This document shows positions 16,726 through 24,218 of a stretch of DNA of 64,000 bases, piece by piece. The DNA comes from Clostridiales bacterium (GTDB taxonomy: Bacteria; Bacillota; Clostridia; Oscillospirales; Oscillospiraceae). The notes under the pieces were generated by a model, which was not told the origin of the DNA, searched no databases, and was given only the letters and a program-made list of their open reading frames with translations. The stretch's first letter is position 1. Every line of letters starts with the position of its first letter. The stretch is taken from contig SFIY01000012.1 of assembly GCA_004555205.1 (NCBI GenBank), forward strand, positions 7,433 to 71,432. Direction: 5' to 3'. The position numbers and the translations under genes were made by a program.

Positions 16726-17742
16726 ATGATAAAGAGAATCCTTGCGCTGGGATTGGTGCTGATTATGTCCCTATCCCTCCTGGCCTGCAGAGCAGAAACA
16801 ACAAGGAAGCAGGCTAAATACAAAACCTATGAAGAAATCGAAACAGCCGTTCAGGCACAGATGGAGACCGCTGGTCAAACACTGTCGGATGAATTCCAAA
16901 AAACGCAGACAAAGATGGGAGATTCCTTTGACGGTTACGTAAAAAGCCTTACGGATATTGATGCATGGTATGCTCTGTGTCTATCGGAGAGCAATTCACT
17001 GTATGCAATGCTGTTCGAAGCAACCACAGCTTACTACCATTTGATTGCAGATGCTGGCATTGAGGAGTATAAGACGTGGAACGACGCCATGGCTGATTGC
17101 TACGATATGTGGGATGACGCTATGAGCGACTATTATGATAAGTGGGATGATTTGCTGGAAGACGCTTACGATTTGTTTTACGATATTATCGAAGATGCGT
17201 ACGACACCGAGGGATACAACACGGCATCCGATGCTTGGGAGGATATGTACGAAAAATACTCGGATGCATGGGGGGATATGTATGACCTATATTCGGACAC
17301 ATGGAGCAACTTGTATGAAAATTACTCCGATGTTTGGAGTGGCTTTTACGAAGGAGATACCCATGTGGATGAGATGATTGATAATACCGCACAGAAAAAA
17401 CGGCAGGAAGCCGACGAAGATCAGTCTGAAAAGCAAAGCAAAAAAGAGAAAACATCTGAAGTGAAAGAAACAAATGCAGAGGAGGCTTCTGTCGACTTCA
17501 AGGCCGCTATGAACAGCTATGAGGAATTCTTCGATGAGTACATTGCCTTCATGGAGAAATACAACAACTCGGATGATCCTATGAGTATGATGACGGATTA
17601 CCTATCCTATATGCAGAAGTACACCGACACCATGCAAAAGCTGGAGGACATCGACGAGGACAGCCTGTCCGATGCCGACGCTCTGTATTATCTGGAGGTG
17701 CAGAGTCGCATCACCCAAAAACTGCTGACCGTGGCCAATTGA
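16726..17742 (+). CDS. Lipoprotein with acidic 11-residue repeats and DUF6591-like C-terminus
   Basis: The start at 16726 follows AAAGGAGAATACT and gives a lipoprotein signal with LSLLAC and lipidated Cys21. Residues about 115-210 form roughly eight 11-residue repeats of the form YxxWDDAMSDY or WGDMYDLYSDT, very rich in Asp, Tyr and Trp. A charged linker (KKRQEADEDQSEKQSKKEK) leads to a helical C-terminal domain (about 255-338, AAMNSYEEFFDEYIAFMEKY) like DUF6591. The protein is probably exposed on the outer face of the membrane. The repeat resembles a hendecad coiled coil. Function unknown. Confidence 0.78.
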   Translation: MIKRILALGLVLIMSLSLLACRAETTRKQAKYKTYEEIETAVQAQMETAGQTLSDEFQKTQTKMGDSFDGYVKSLTDIDAWYALCLSESNSLYAMLFEATTAYYHLIADAGIEEYKTWNDAMADCYDMWDDAMSDYYDKWDDLLEDAYDLFYDIIEDAYDTEGYNTASDAWEDMYEKYSDAWGDMYDLYSDTWSNLYENYSDVWSGFYEGDTHVDEMIDNTAQKKRQEADEDQSEKQSKKEKTSEVKETNAEEASVDFKAAMNSYEEFFDEYIAFMEKYNNSDDPMSMMTDYLSYMQKYTDTMQKLEDIDEDSLSDADALYYLEVQSRITQKLLTVAN

Positions 17743-17752
17743 ATACACGCAG

Positions 17753-17780
17753 GGGGGCCTTGGGATTACCCGAGGCCCCC
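17753..17780 (+). terminator. GC-rich 12-bp hairpin after the repeat lipoprotein gene
   Basis: GGGGGCCTTGGG and CCCGAGGCCCCC pair around ATTA. There is no T tract, so it may be a weak terminator or an mRNA end-stabiliser. Confidence 0.5.
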
Positions 17781-17797
17781 TGACTGCACGCAAAATC

Positions 17798-17817
17798 TAC
17801 AAGCGCTGTTATGACAG
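17798..17817 (+). promoter_or_regulatory. Second copy of the 20-mer box TACAAGCGCTGTTATGACAG
   Basis: Identical to 16238-16257. Its core CTGTTATGACAG is a palindrome. It lies 34 bases before the start of the small Tudor-like gene, while the other copy lies before merR, so both may answer to the same regulator. Confidence 0.45.
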
Positions 17818-17851
17818 CTCAACAACCACACGGATTTCAAGGAGGACGCTT

Positions 17852-18127
17852 ATGAATAATCGGAGAAGAATGGATGTACATCACACTAAGTACGGATGGG
17901 GCTATGTGTTTCTTATTGCTAAGGACTATTTGCTGGTGAACTTTAGCAGTGGCAGTCGCATCAGGTTTCCCATCACCGCCATGGAAGACGGCACACTACA
18001 AATATCGGGGTACACGAGAGCGCAGTTTCGGGGGATGCGAGGAGAGCGCAGAGCGCAGGCGGAGGTGCAGGATAGTAAATCGCCATTTCTAAACAGCCCG
18101 CACAACAACAGCTTTGAAAAATGTTAA
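17852..18127 (+). CDS. Small Tudor-like protein of unknown function
   Basis: 91 residues with RBS CAAGGAGGACGC. Residues 9-45 (VHHTKYGWGYVFLIAKDYLLVNFSSG with RIRFPI after it) follow the pattern VxHxxFGxGxV...VxF found in small SH3/Tudor-like domains, for example the C-terminus of PcrA-type helicases. The C-terminal third looks disordered. Its job is unknown; the family reading is my inference from pattern. Confidence 0.55.
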   Translation: MNNRRRMDVHHTKYGWGYVFLIAKDYLLVNFSSGSRIRFPITAMEDGTLQISGYTRAQFRGMRGERRAQAEVQDSKSPFLNSPHNNSFEKC

Positions 18128-18162
18128 TTTAGACTTAATTCGCGTTGAAAGAAAATATGTTG

Positions 18163-18191
18163 TTGTATATTTCGACAATTTCTTCTATAAT
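18163..18191 (+). promoter_or_regulatory. Sigma-A-type promoter of the DUF4230 pair
   Basis: TTGTAT (18163-18168), a 17-base spacer, and TATAAT (18186-18191) lie 43 bases before the start at 18234. The sequence around it is AT-rich compared with its neighbours. Confidence 0.6.
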
Positions 18192-18233
18192 TACTGATAG
18201 CAGATTATTTCGAATTCGTTTCGGGAGGTTTAT

Positions 18234-18839
18234 ATGAAAGCATTAGATGCAGCAAAAAGAATCATAAAGATAAAACCCATCGTCATTTCCATATGCATCA
18301 TCGGTGCGCTTATCGTTGGGTACTTTGGCTACCAGTATGTTTCAAGCCATCAGAAGGAAGGAATGGTTTCGGCTATTTCTGAGTCCTCTCTGGAAAAAGT
18401 GATTGAAATCAGCGAGCTGCCTACCATTGAGTACACATACAATTCCGTAGCAAAAAAAGAGGACAGCAATGGGAATGTGTTGTACTATGTGGCATATAAA
18501 GGCTTTGTGACGGCAGGAATTGAGTTCAGCAAAATTGACCCGGAAGTAGTCAACGACGAAGAAAACCCTCAAGTCATTATCCACCTTCCGGAGGCGACCA
18601 TACAAGATTGGCGTGTCGACATGGGTTCGATGGAATACATTTTTCAGAATGAACGAGCCAAAACGGAAACAGTTTCCCAAGAGGCCTATAAGCTATGTAA
18701 AGCAGATTTAAAAAACAGAATCAATTCAGAAAACGAACTGTTTGTTATGGCCAAAGAGAATGCCCAGGCTGCTGTCAAAGGACTATACGAGCCGTGGATC
18801 CATCAATTATATCCTGAATACACCATTGTGATGGACTAA
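18234..18839 (+). CDS. Membrane-anchored DUF4230-like protein
   Basis: 201 residues with RBS CGGGAGG. One N-terminal transmembrane helix (about residues 15-35, PIVISICIIGALIVGYFGY) is followed by an extracytoplasmic domain. ELPTIEYTYNSVAK, then YKGFVTAGIEFSKIDPEVV and VIIHLPEATI match the DUF4230 pattern. The next gene encodes a lipoprotein of the same family, six to fifteen bases away, so they form a pair. Family function is not known to me. Confidence 0.72.
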   Translation: MKALDAAKRIIKIKPIVISICIIGALIVGYFGYQYVSSHQKEGMVSAISESSLEKVIEISELPTIEYTYNSVAKKEDSNGNVLYYVAYKGFVTAGIEFSKIDPEVVNDEENPQVIIHLPEATIQDWRVDMGSMEYIFQNERAKTETVSQEAYKLCKADLKNRINSENELFVMAKENAQAAVKGLYEPWIHQLYPEYTIVMD

Positions 18840-18854
18840 CAGGGGGTGAGCATA

Positions 18855-19478
18855 ATGAAGAAATTGATGGTTGCTATTCTTTCTCTGCTTTCCGTTTTCC
18901 TTATGACTGGTTGTGCCACACAGGCAGCTCTTCCAACTTTCTCTCCAGAGGAAAAACAAATTCGCAACATCTGTGATCTTGCTACATTAAAATGCTACTA
19001 TCACAATGTTGCTAAGTTACACAAGGATAAGGGCGCAGGCGTAACGCACTTGTTTGAAAAGGAACGTGATTATTGGATCGAGTATACCGGATATGCCAAG
19101 ATAGGTGTCGATATGTCCCAAGTTACTATGAGTTGCGATGGCAGCGACATAACAATCCACATTCCGCCAGCTAAGGTGATTTGTGTGGATGTTGTAGATA
19201 GTACCCTCACTGAGGATTCGTACTATGTATCTAAGGATGGATTTATCAACCCCAATAAAATTACACCTGCGGATCAGAGCCTTGCCATCAATAATGCACA
19301 GGAAGAAATGAAAGCAAGTGCACAGAGTAATACGGCCCTGCTCCTTAATGCACAGAATCGAGCAAAAGAACTGATTGAAACATATATTCAAAAGTTGGCA
19401 GAAGCTTCCGGCGTAGCCTACCATGTTACTTGGGTGGATATTGAGGGCACTGCAGTTGTCGCGAATGAAGCACCATGA
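18855..19478 (+). CDS. Lipoprotein of the DUF4230-like family
   Basis: ATG at 18855 follows AGGGGGTGAGC. The signal peptide ends in FLMTGC, with Cys20 as lipid anchor. The mature part parallels the preceding protein: LATLKCYYHNVAK, YTGYAKIGVDMSQV, ITIHIPPAKV. It has a long helical C-terminus. The pair presumably acts together at the outer membrane face. Substrate and role are unknown. Confidence 0.72.
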   Translation: MKKLMVAILSLLSVFLMTGCATQAALPTFSPEEKQIRNICDLATLKCYYHNVAKLHKDKGAGVTHLFEKERDYWIEYTGYAKIGVDMSQVTMSCDGSDITIHIPPAKVICVDVVDSTLTEDSYYVSKDGFINPNKITPADQSLAINNAQEEMKASAQSNTALLLNAQNRAKELIETYIQKLAEASGVAYHVTWVDIEGTAVVANEAP

Positions 19479-19803
19479 GTGAATAGAACATGATTTTTTC
19501 TAAACGAGATTAGAATGTAAGCTTATTAGGAGGCCTACATGAATTAATATATGATTGTTGATTCAGTCGACATAAAACTGATTAAACCCGAGACTGTGTT
19601 TGCAGGAATAACTCGTGCGTCAGTAGGTGCTACTCCGCTTGCCCCGATTCTTTTGAAAAATCATAGTACACTTATGTCTCTGCTCCTCCTTTGCGCGAAA
19701 GATACGCTCAGCGCCCTCGCGACGGTTCGCTGTCGCTACCAACTTTTTGCGGGTTCAAATCCTCATCAGAATTTTACGCTGGCATCTTTTTTGTTACCTG
19801 TTG

Positions 19804-19997
19804 ACAAATTACCGCAGGGGTAAGATCTCTGCGGTATTATTTTGCGGTAGAGGAGGTCGAACCTAGCGGCCTTCCATTAAAATAATGGCCTACGGCTTGG
19901 CGTACACGCGAAGCGTGATGGTACGCCCCTGGGTTCGAAGTTTATCCCCGCAGGAGTAAATCCAGTCGGGCGTACCAGGTCAGAAACCTCTTTTGTC
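19804..19997 (+). repeat. Direct repeat, right copy, with a 21-bp insertion in the T loop
   Basis: Same unit as 15758-15929 (113 of 114 identical at the 5' part, 37 of 37 at the 3' part). Here the T loop is split after GGTTCGAA by 21 bases (19940-19960), whose core CCCCGCAGGAGTAAA resembles the repeat's own 5' end (ACCGCAGGGGTAAG). The hairpin before it is changed but still pairs: GGCGTAC...GTACGCC around the CACGC-GAA-GCGTG core. The structure is preserved although the sequence has changed. Confidence 0.75.
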
Positions 19998-20020
19998 CAC
20001 CAAGACAAGAGAGGTTTTAT
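19985..20020 (+). terminator. Terminator downstream of the right repeat
   Basis: AACCTCTTTTGTC and GACAAGAGAGGTT pair with one mismatch around a short loop, followed by TTTTAT. The left copy has the same arms but is split by about 25 inserted bases (15930-15955). Confidence 0.65.
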
Positions 20021-20098
20021 CATGATATAATATCATTAGGCGATATATTGTTGAAAAGCGGCAGAAACTCATGTACAATAAAAAACGGAGGAATGTAT

Positions 20099-20359
20099 AT
20101 GTTCGACCTTGCAGTATTTGCCATCGTAAAAAAACATATTGATAAATTGGATTATTACGCACTTCTTGCAGGTGGTGCGCCTGCAGACGAATTTGATTTG
20201 GAATCATTGGAAATCAGTAAAGCGATTCACGCTGACAGTTCTGTTTTGGAAATTGCTGAAATAATTGCTCAGGTATTTGAGAAAAATTTTGATGAAGCTG
20301 CTCCTGTGAACAGCTTTATGCAAACGGCATTCAATATAAAAGAGGAACTAAAGCAATAA
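20099..20359 (+). CDS. Small protein of unknown function (86 aa)
   Basis: RBS CGGAGGA lies seven bases before ATG at 20099; an ATG at 20093 is too close to it. The protein is acidic and mainly helical (LESLEISKAIHADSSVLEIAEIIAQVFEKNF region), with no motif I recognise. It is the last gene before a bidirectional terminator and the long minus-strand cluster. It may be ordinary chromosome next to the integration site. Confidence 0.6.
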   Translation: MFDLAVFAIVKKHIDKLDYYALLAGGAPADEFDLESLEISKAIHADSSVLEIAEIIAQVFEKNFDEAAPVNSFMQTAFNIKEELKQ

Positions 20360-20420
20360 TTAGTGTACTTTTGGTGTTTTTACCCCCATTTATGCACATT
20401 TTAGTCGCTCTTTCGCAATA

Positions 20421-20474
20421 AATATCCCCCCGCAAAGCCGGGGGATTTATTTTGCTTTCTGCGGAAAGCAAAAT
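20421..20474. terminator. Two adjacent hairpins between convergent genes
   Basis: AAATATCCCCC...GGGGGATTTATTTT (20421-20453) has a T-rich end on both strands and can stop both flanking genes. Directly after it, ATTTTGCTTTC-TGCG-GAAAGCAAAAT (20449-20474) is a perfect 11-bp inverted repeat. Confidence 0.6.
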
Positions 20475-20610
20475 GGCCCTTGCAGTCAGAAGTGACATTG
20501 CCCTGTCGGCGGGCTCCCGCCGCAAGGCTGTACCTGTGGAAAAGACGCGTCTTCCACTCCCGATAACTGCAACAGCGGAACATTTTGCAAAACGTTCCGC
20601 TGTTCGGCAC

Positions 20611-21072
20611 TTATTCGCCGCGTATCTTGTCTCCGTATACCATCATAGCCGCCATGATGCCGGACTTGAGATGGTTTGTGAGCTTGCGGTTTGCCGCAAT
20701 GAAATAGCTGTCACCGCCGCAGGTAAGGCGCAGACTCCCCACGCCGTAGCCGCTTTTGCTGCGGGAGGAGTCAAGTACGGGAGAAGCCGCCATCGGCAGT
20801 TCATACATAAGTGCGCTGCCGAACATGTAATTGAAAAACACCAGCCGCCTTGTGGTGACGCACAGCAGCATCCTGATCTTGCTGCTGGCCTCGGCGCGGG
20901 CAAGATAGCTTTGCTTTGCGCCGCTGTGGTTCGCCGCCTGCCGCGTCACATACACGACAGCGGCGCATACCAGTTCCTCGTCATCCCTCAGCTGGGACTG
21001 TCCGTATGCAATAAGCGACCGGTCAAATAACCCGCCGCTCCGGCTGCTCTTTACTGCTTCGGCTACGGTCAT
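20611..21072 (-). CDS. PH-like domain protein of unknown function
   Basis: 153 residues. The centre (KIRMLLCVTTRRLVFFN followed by YELPMAASPVLD) looks like a bacterial PH/GRAM-type beta sandwich, and the C-terminal helix (NHLKSGIMAAMMVYGDKI) fits that fold. No signal or membrane segment. It is the last gene of the long minus-strand cluster, 14 bases after the alcohol dehydrogenase. RBS is GGGGGC before ATG. Its link with the pathway is unclear. Confidence 0.6.
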   Translation of the reverse strand: MTVAEAVKSSRSGGLFDRSLIAYGQSQLRDDEELVCAAVVYVTRQAANHSGAKQSYLARAEASSKIRMLLCVTTRRLVFFNYMFGSALMYELPMAASPVLDSSRSKSGYGVGSLRLTCGGDSYFIAANRKLTNHLKSGIMAAMMVYGDKIRGE

Positions 21073-21086
21073 CGGTATTGCCCCCT

Positions 21087-22199
21087 TTACATGGATTTTT
21101 TGTATATTTCGGTAAGCTGTTCCGCGTTGAGCGGGACACAGGCATTCGCGATAAGCCGTCCCTGCTTCGCCTGCACATCGCTGACAAAGGCGGGGATATC
21201 CTCTTTGTACGCGCCCAATGCGCCCATGCCGCAGCGGGGATAAAACCCTTCAAGCAGCGCTTCAAGATCGTCGTATACCTTCTCCGGCGCACATTCCATC
21301 GCCGCGCCCAGCATCTTCTCGAGGCTGCTCAGAACCTCTCCGCCGCCGGCATGCTTATACGCGCGCAGCACGGGCAAAAAGAGACAGTAGTTGGACAGCC
21401 CGTGCGGCACATGGTATTTTTCCCCGAAGGGGTAACTCATGGCGTGGACCGCCCCGCAGCCTGCATTTCCGAATGCGATGCCGGCAAGCGTGCTGGCAAG
21501 GAGAAAGTTCTCGGCAAGCTCCATGCGCCGGTCATTTCCCCGCTCCGCAAGCGTCCGCAGTCCGCCGATGATGAGCTCTGCCGCTCGGGTGGAAAACATA
21601 CGGCTCAACGCGGTTGCCCTCGGTGAAATATACGACTCCACGCTGTGGATGAGCGCGTCTATCAGACTGGCGGCAAACGCTTTGAAGGGAAGTGCCTCCA
21701 GCAGGGAGGGAATGAGCACCGCGGCGTCGGCATAGAGCGCGTCGGAGACGATGCCGCCCTTGAAGTGTATGCCGGTGAAGGTAATGATGGAGATGTTTGT
21801 CATCTCGCTGCCTGTGCCGCAGGTAGTGGGTACGAGGATCAGCTTGCGCTCCCGCGTAAACTCCGCGTCGGGGGCAAGGAAGCTTTCCAACGGCTTATCC
21901 GGCGGCAGAACCAGCAGCTTTGCCATATCCATGATCGATCCGCCGCCGATGGCGATGATGCGTTTTGCGTCACGGGGACACGCGGCGCGTATGGCATCGA
22001 CCATCGTATCCGTCGGTTCGCCCTTGCCATAGTCCTCCCGCCAAATCACCCATGCGCCGTTCATGGCATCCAGCGCGGTACCGGAAAGGGTATGGCGGCT
22101 TGTCAGTATCACATCGCCGGACCCGACAGCGAACTCTGATGCAAGCTCTTCAAGACAGCGGCAGCTGTATATGGCGGTATTGACGGAAAAAAGCTTCAT
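21087..22199 (-). CDS. Iron-containing (type III) alcohol dehydrogenase
   Basis: 370 residues. The NAD(P) site GGGSIMD is at about 86-92. Metal ligands of the family are all present: Asp181 and His185 (DALIHSVESY), His252 (VHAMSYPFGE) and His266 (HVPHG). PTTCGTGSEMT at 124-134 is the usual loop. It reduces an aldehyde or oxidises an alcohol with a nicotinamide. As part of the PTS/ThDP/CoA cluster it probably handles an aldehyde made by the ThDP enzyme or an upstream lyase. The substrate is not predictable. Confidence 0.9.
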   Translation of the reverse strand: MKLFSVNTAIYSCRCLEELASEFAVGSGDVILTSRHTLSGTALDAMNGAWVIWREDYGKGEPTDTMVDAIRAACPRDAKRIIAIGGGSIMDMAKLLVLPPDKPLESFLAPDAEFTRERKLILVPTTCGTGSEMTNISIITFTGIHFKGGIVSDALYADAAVLIPSLLEALPFKAFAASLIDALIHSVESYISPRATALSRMFSTRAAELIIGGLRTLAERGNDRRMELAENFLLASTLAGIAFGNAGCGAVHAMSYPFGEKYHVPHGLSNYCLFLPVLRAYKHAGGGEVLSSLEKMLGAAMECAPEKVYDDLEALLEGFYPRCGMGALGAYKEDIPAFVSDVQAKQGRLIANACVPLNAEQLTEIYKKSM

Positions 22200-22223
22200 T
22201 TCATGTCTCCGTTCGTCGTAGGT

Positions 22224-23021
22224 TTATGCATGGGCCTCCCGTACACGCGCCATAAGCTGCTGCACACGCTGCACATCGACGGCGTTCCGGACGTCCCCGC
22301 CCCTTTTAATGGAACTGCCGACAATAACGCCGTCCGCGACCGTGAGATAATCGGCGATGGTGCTCTCCTTGATGCCACTGCCGATGAGCAGAGGCGTGTC
22401 GTGGGCGTACTTCTTCATTTCGCGCACCTCGTCGAGCGTGGGGGCGGACCCTGTCTGCAGACCGGTGACGATAAGCGCATCGGCTCCGGACTCGATGGCG
22501 GACTCGATGGTGAACCCTGTGGGCTGCTCAACCATGGGAAACGTGTGCTTGACATGTATGTCGGCAAATATCATACTCTCGCCGGCGTACTGTGCGCGGC
22601 GGCGCATAAGCGACGGCGCGGACGCAGGGAATATCCCGTTGGGACCCATGCGGTGTTCGGCAAACGCCTCAACACGCAGGAACGCGGCTCCCGTCAGGTA
22701 TGCGAGATCCCATTCGGCATCCGTGCAGTTGTATTGAACATTCACGCCCAGCGGTATGCGGGAAACGCGCATGAGCCTGTCGAGCAGGATCGCCATGGCG
22801 TTGACGGTAACGGTGTCCACCGCACCGGTATACGGCACGTCGCCAAAATTCTCCACTATGGCGGCGGATATGCCGCCCTCCGTGAGGGCGTTGAGATCGG
22901 CAAGTGCTGCATCCCAGATCTGCTCCATGCTGCCGCCGTAGTGGGGTGCCCCGGGTAGCGGGAGCAGATGGATCATGCCGATGATGGGCTTTTGGCTGCC
23001 GAACACTGTTTCAAAGCTCAT
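22224..23021 (-). CDS. BtpA/SgcQ family protein
   Basis: 265 residues beginning with KPIIGMIHLLPLPGAPHYGG, the family signature, followed by a TIM-barrel pattern (AIVENFGDVPY, LGVNVQYN, FADIHVKH, ALIVTGLQTG, PLLIGSGI, GVIVGSSIKRGGDVRNAVD). The family has poorly known biochemistry. E. coli SgcQ sits in a PTS-linked sugar operon, which parallels this cluster. Its start overlaps the CaiB stop by four bases. A phosphosugar aldolase or epimerase-like role is a guess from the fold. Confidence 0.85.
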   Translation of the reverse strand: MSFETVFGSQKPIIGMIHLLPLPGAPHYGGSMEQIWDAALADLNALTEGGISAAIVENFGDVPYTGAVDTVTVNAMAILLDRLMRVSRIPLGVNVQYNCTDAEWDLAYLTGAAFLRVEAFAEHRMGPNGIFPASAPSLMRRRAQYAGESMIFADIHVKHTFPMVEQPTGFTIESAIESGADALIVTGLQTGSAPTLDEVREMKKYAHDTPLLIGSGIKESTIADYLTVADGVIVGSSIKRGGDVRNAVDVQRVQQLMARVREAHA

Positions 23022-24205
23022 ATATCATGCGCCTCCTTCATCTTATCCAGCTGCTCCTTGGTGTAGCCAAGCTGCCCGTATACCTCGTAGTTGTGTTCGC
23101 CGAGAGTGGGCGCACCGCGGAAAAGCTGTTCCGGCATAGCCGAAAACGACACGGGGAATCCCTGCATGGGGATATCGCCGAGGTCGCCGTACGGTACATT
23201 GATTACCTGTCGGTTATACGCGACCTGATCCAACTGCAAAAATTCATGGACACTGAGGACCTTTGCGGCGGGTATGCCCGCCTTGTCAAGGATGCCGATG
23301 ATCTCTTCGGCGGTAAGTGTCTCCGTCCACTGCGCGACATAGGCGTTCACCTCCGCTGCGTGCGCATGGCGGACGGGGACCGTCTTGAACCGCGGATCCT
23401 CCGTGAGCTCGGGATGCCCGATGATGTCTGCAAGCTTGAGCCAATGCGCCTGCGGAGCCGCAATGATATACACATATGTGCCGTTTTTATCCTTGAAGCA
23501 CCCGACAGGCGCGGTGCACTTGTCGAGGTTTCCAATCCGCGTGCGGTATTTGTGGAGCAGCTTATCCTCGGGGATCGCGTCGATAAGCAGGCTGGCGGCG
23601 GTGTCCATGAGCGACAGCTCCACGCGCTGCCCTTCGCCGGTCTTTCCGCGCTGCATGAGCGCGGCGAGCACGGCATAGGCGCAGTACACGGAGGTGCAGT
23701 AGTCGATGACGAACGTGCCCATGAGATACGGCTCGCCGTCGGGGGAACCGGTGAGGCTCATCAGTCCGCTTGTGGCTTGCAATATGCTGTCAAATCCCGC
23801 CTTGCCCGCCATGGGACCGCTCTGACCGAAGCCGGAGATGGACGCAAGGATGAGCTTGGGGTTGAGTTTATGCAGCTCCTCCCAGCCGAGCCCCATCTTT
23901 TCAAGCGTCCCCGGGCGGTAATTCTCCACAAGGACGTCCGCGTCTGCCAGAAGCGCGCGCAGCAGGGCTTTGCCCTTTTCGGTGCGCGTGTTGAGCGTCA
24001 CGCCGCGCTTGTTGCGGTTGAAGACCATGTAGTAAAAGCTTTCACCGTTAAGTGCCGGCTCGTATTCTCTGACCGGTTCACCGTCGGGGGACTCAACCTT
24101 TATCACGTCCGCGCCGAGATTGCCCAGCAGTGTGCAGGCGTTGGGACCGGAGATGTACCGCGAGAGGTCAATGACCTTTACTCCGTCAAGTATATTTGTG
24201 TTCAT
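23018..24205 (-). CDS. CaiB/BaiF family (class III) CoA-transferase
   Basis: The start at 24205 is preferred because AAGGAGG stands eight bases upstream; 395 residues. LDGVKVIDLSRYISGPNACTLLGNLGADVIKVE is the family N-terminus, followed by RNKRGVTLNT and GRPGTLEKMGLG-type motifs (YRPGTLEKM here). It moves CoA between carboxylic acids through a ternary mechanism. It lies with another CoA-transferase-like pair and a ThDP enzyme, so the cluster activates an acid as a CoA ester. The substrate is unknown. Confidence 0.88.
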   Translation of the reverse strand: MNTNILDGVKVIDLSRYISGPNACTLLGNLGADVIKVESPDGEPVREYEPALNGESFYYMVFNRNKRGVTLNTRTEKGKALLRALLADADVLVENYRPGTLEKMGLGWEELHKLNPKLILASISGFGQSGPMAGKAGFDSILQATSGLMSLTGSPDGEPYLMGTFVIDYCTSVYCAYAVLAALMQRGKTGEGQRVELSLMDTAASLLIDAIPEDKLLHKYRTRIGNLDKCTAPVGCFKDKNGTYVYIIAAPQAHWLKLADIIGHPELTEDPRFKTVPVRHAHAAEVNAYVAQWTETLTAEEIIGILDKAGIPAAKVLSVHEFLQLDQVAYNRQVINVPYGDLGDIPMQGFPVSFSAMPEQLFRGAPTLGEHNYEVYGQLGYTKEQLDKMKEAHDI

Positions 24206-24218
24206 ATAAACGCCTCCT

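Larger units (their letters stand above)
19479..20098. other. 620-bp gene-free stretch
   Basis: It holds a T-arm-like fragment, GCGGGTTCAAATCCTCATCA at 19749-19768, then the right direct repeat (19804-19997) and its terminator. An open frame at 19551-19823 lacks an RBS and homology and runs into the repeat, so it is not called. Confidence 0.55.

Noticed and set aside
16039..17817. CRISPR array suggested by short repeats in the cargo region
   Set aside because: Only two copies of a 20-mer, 1.5 kb apart, and protein-coding repeats of 33 bases in between. No regular spacer pattern and no cas genes.
19551..19823. 90-codon plus-strand frame before the right repeat
   Set aside because: No RBS, no family likeness, and it ends inside the repeat and covers a T-arm-like fragment.
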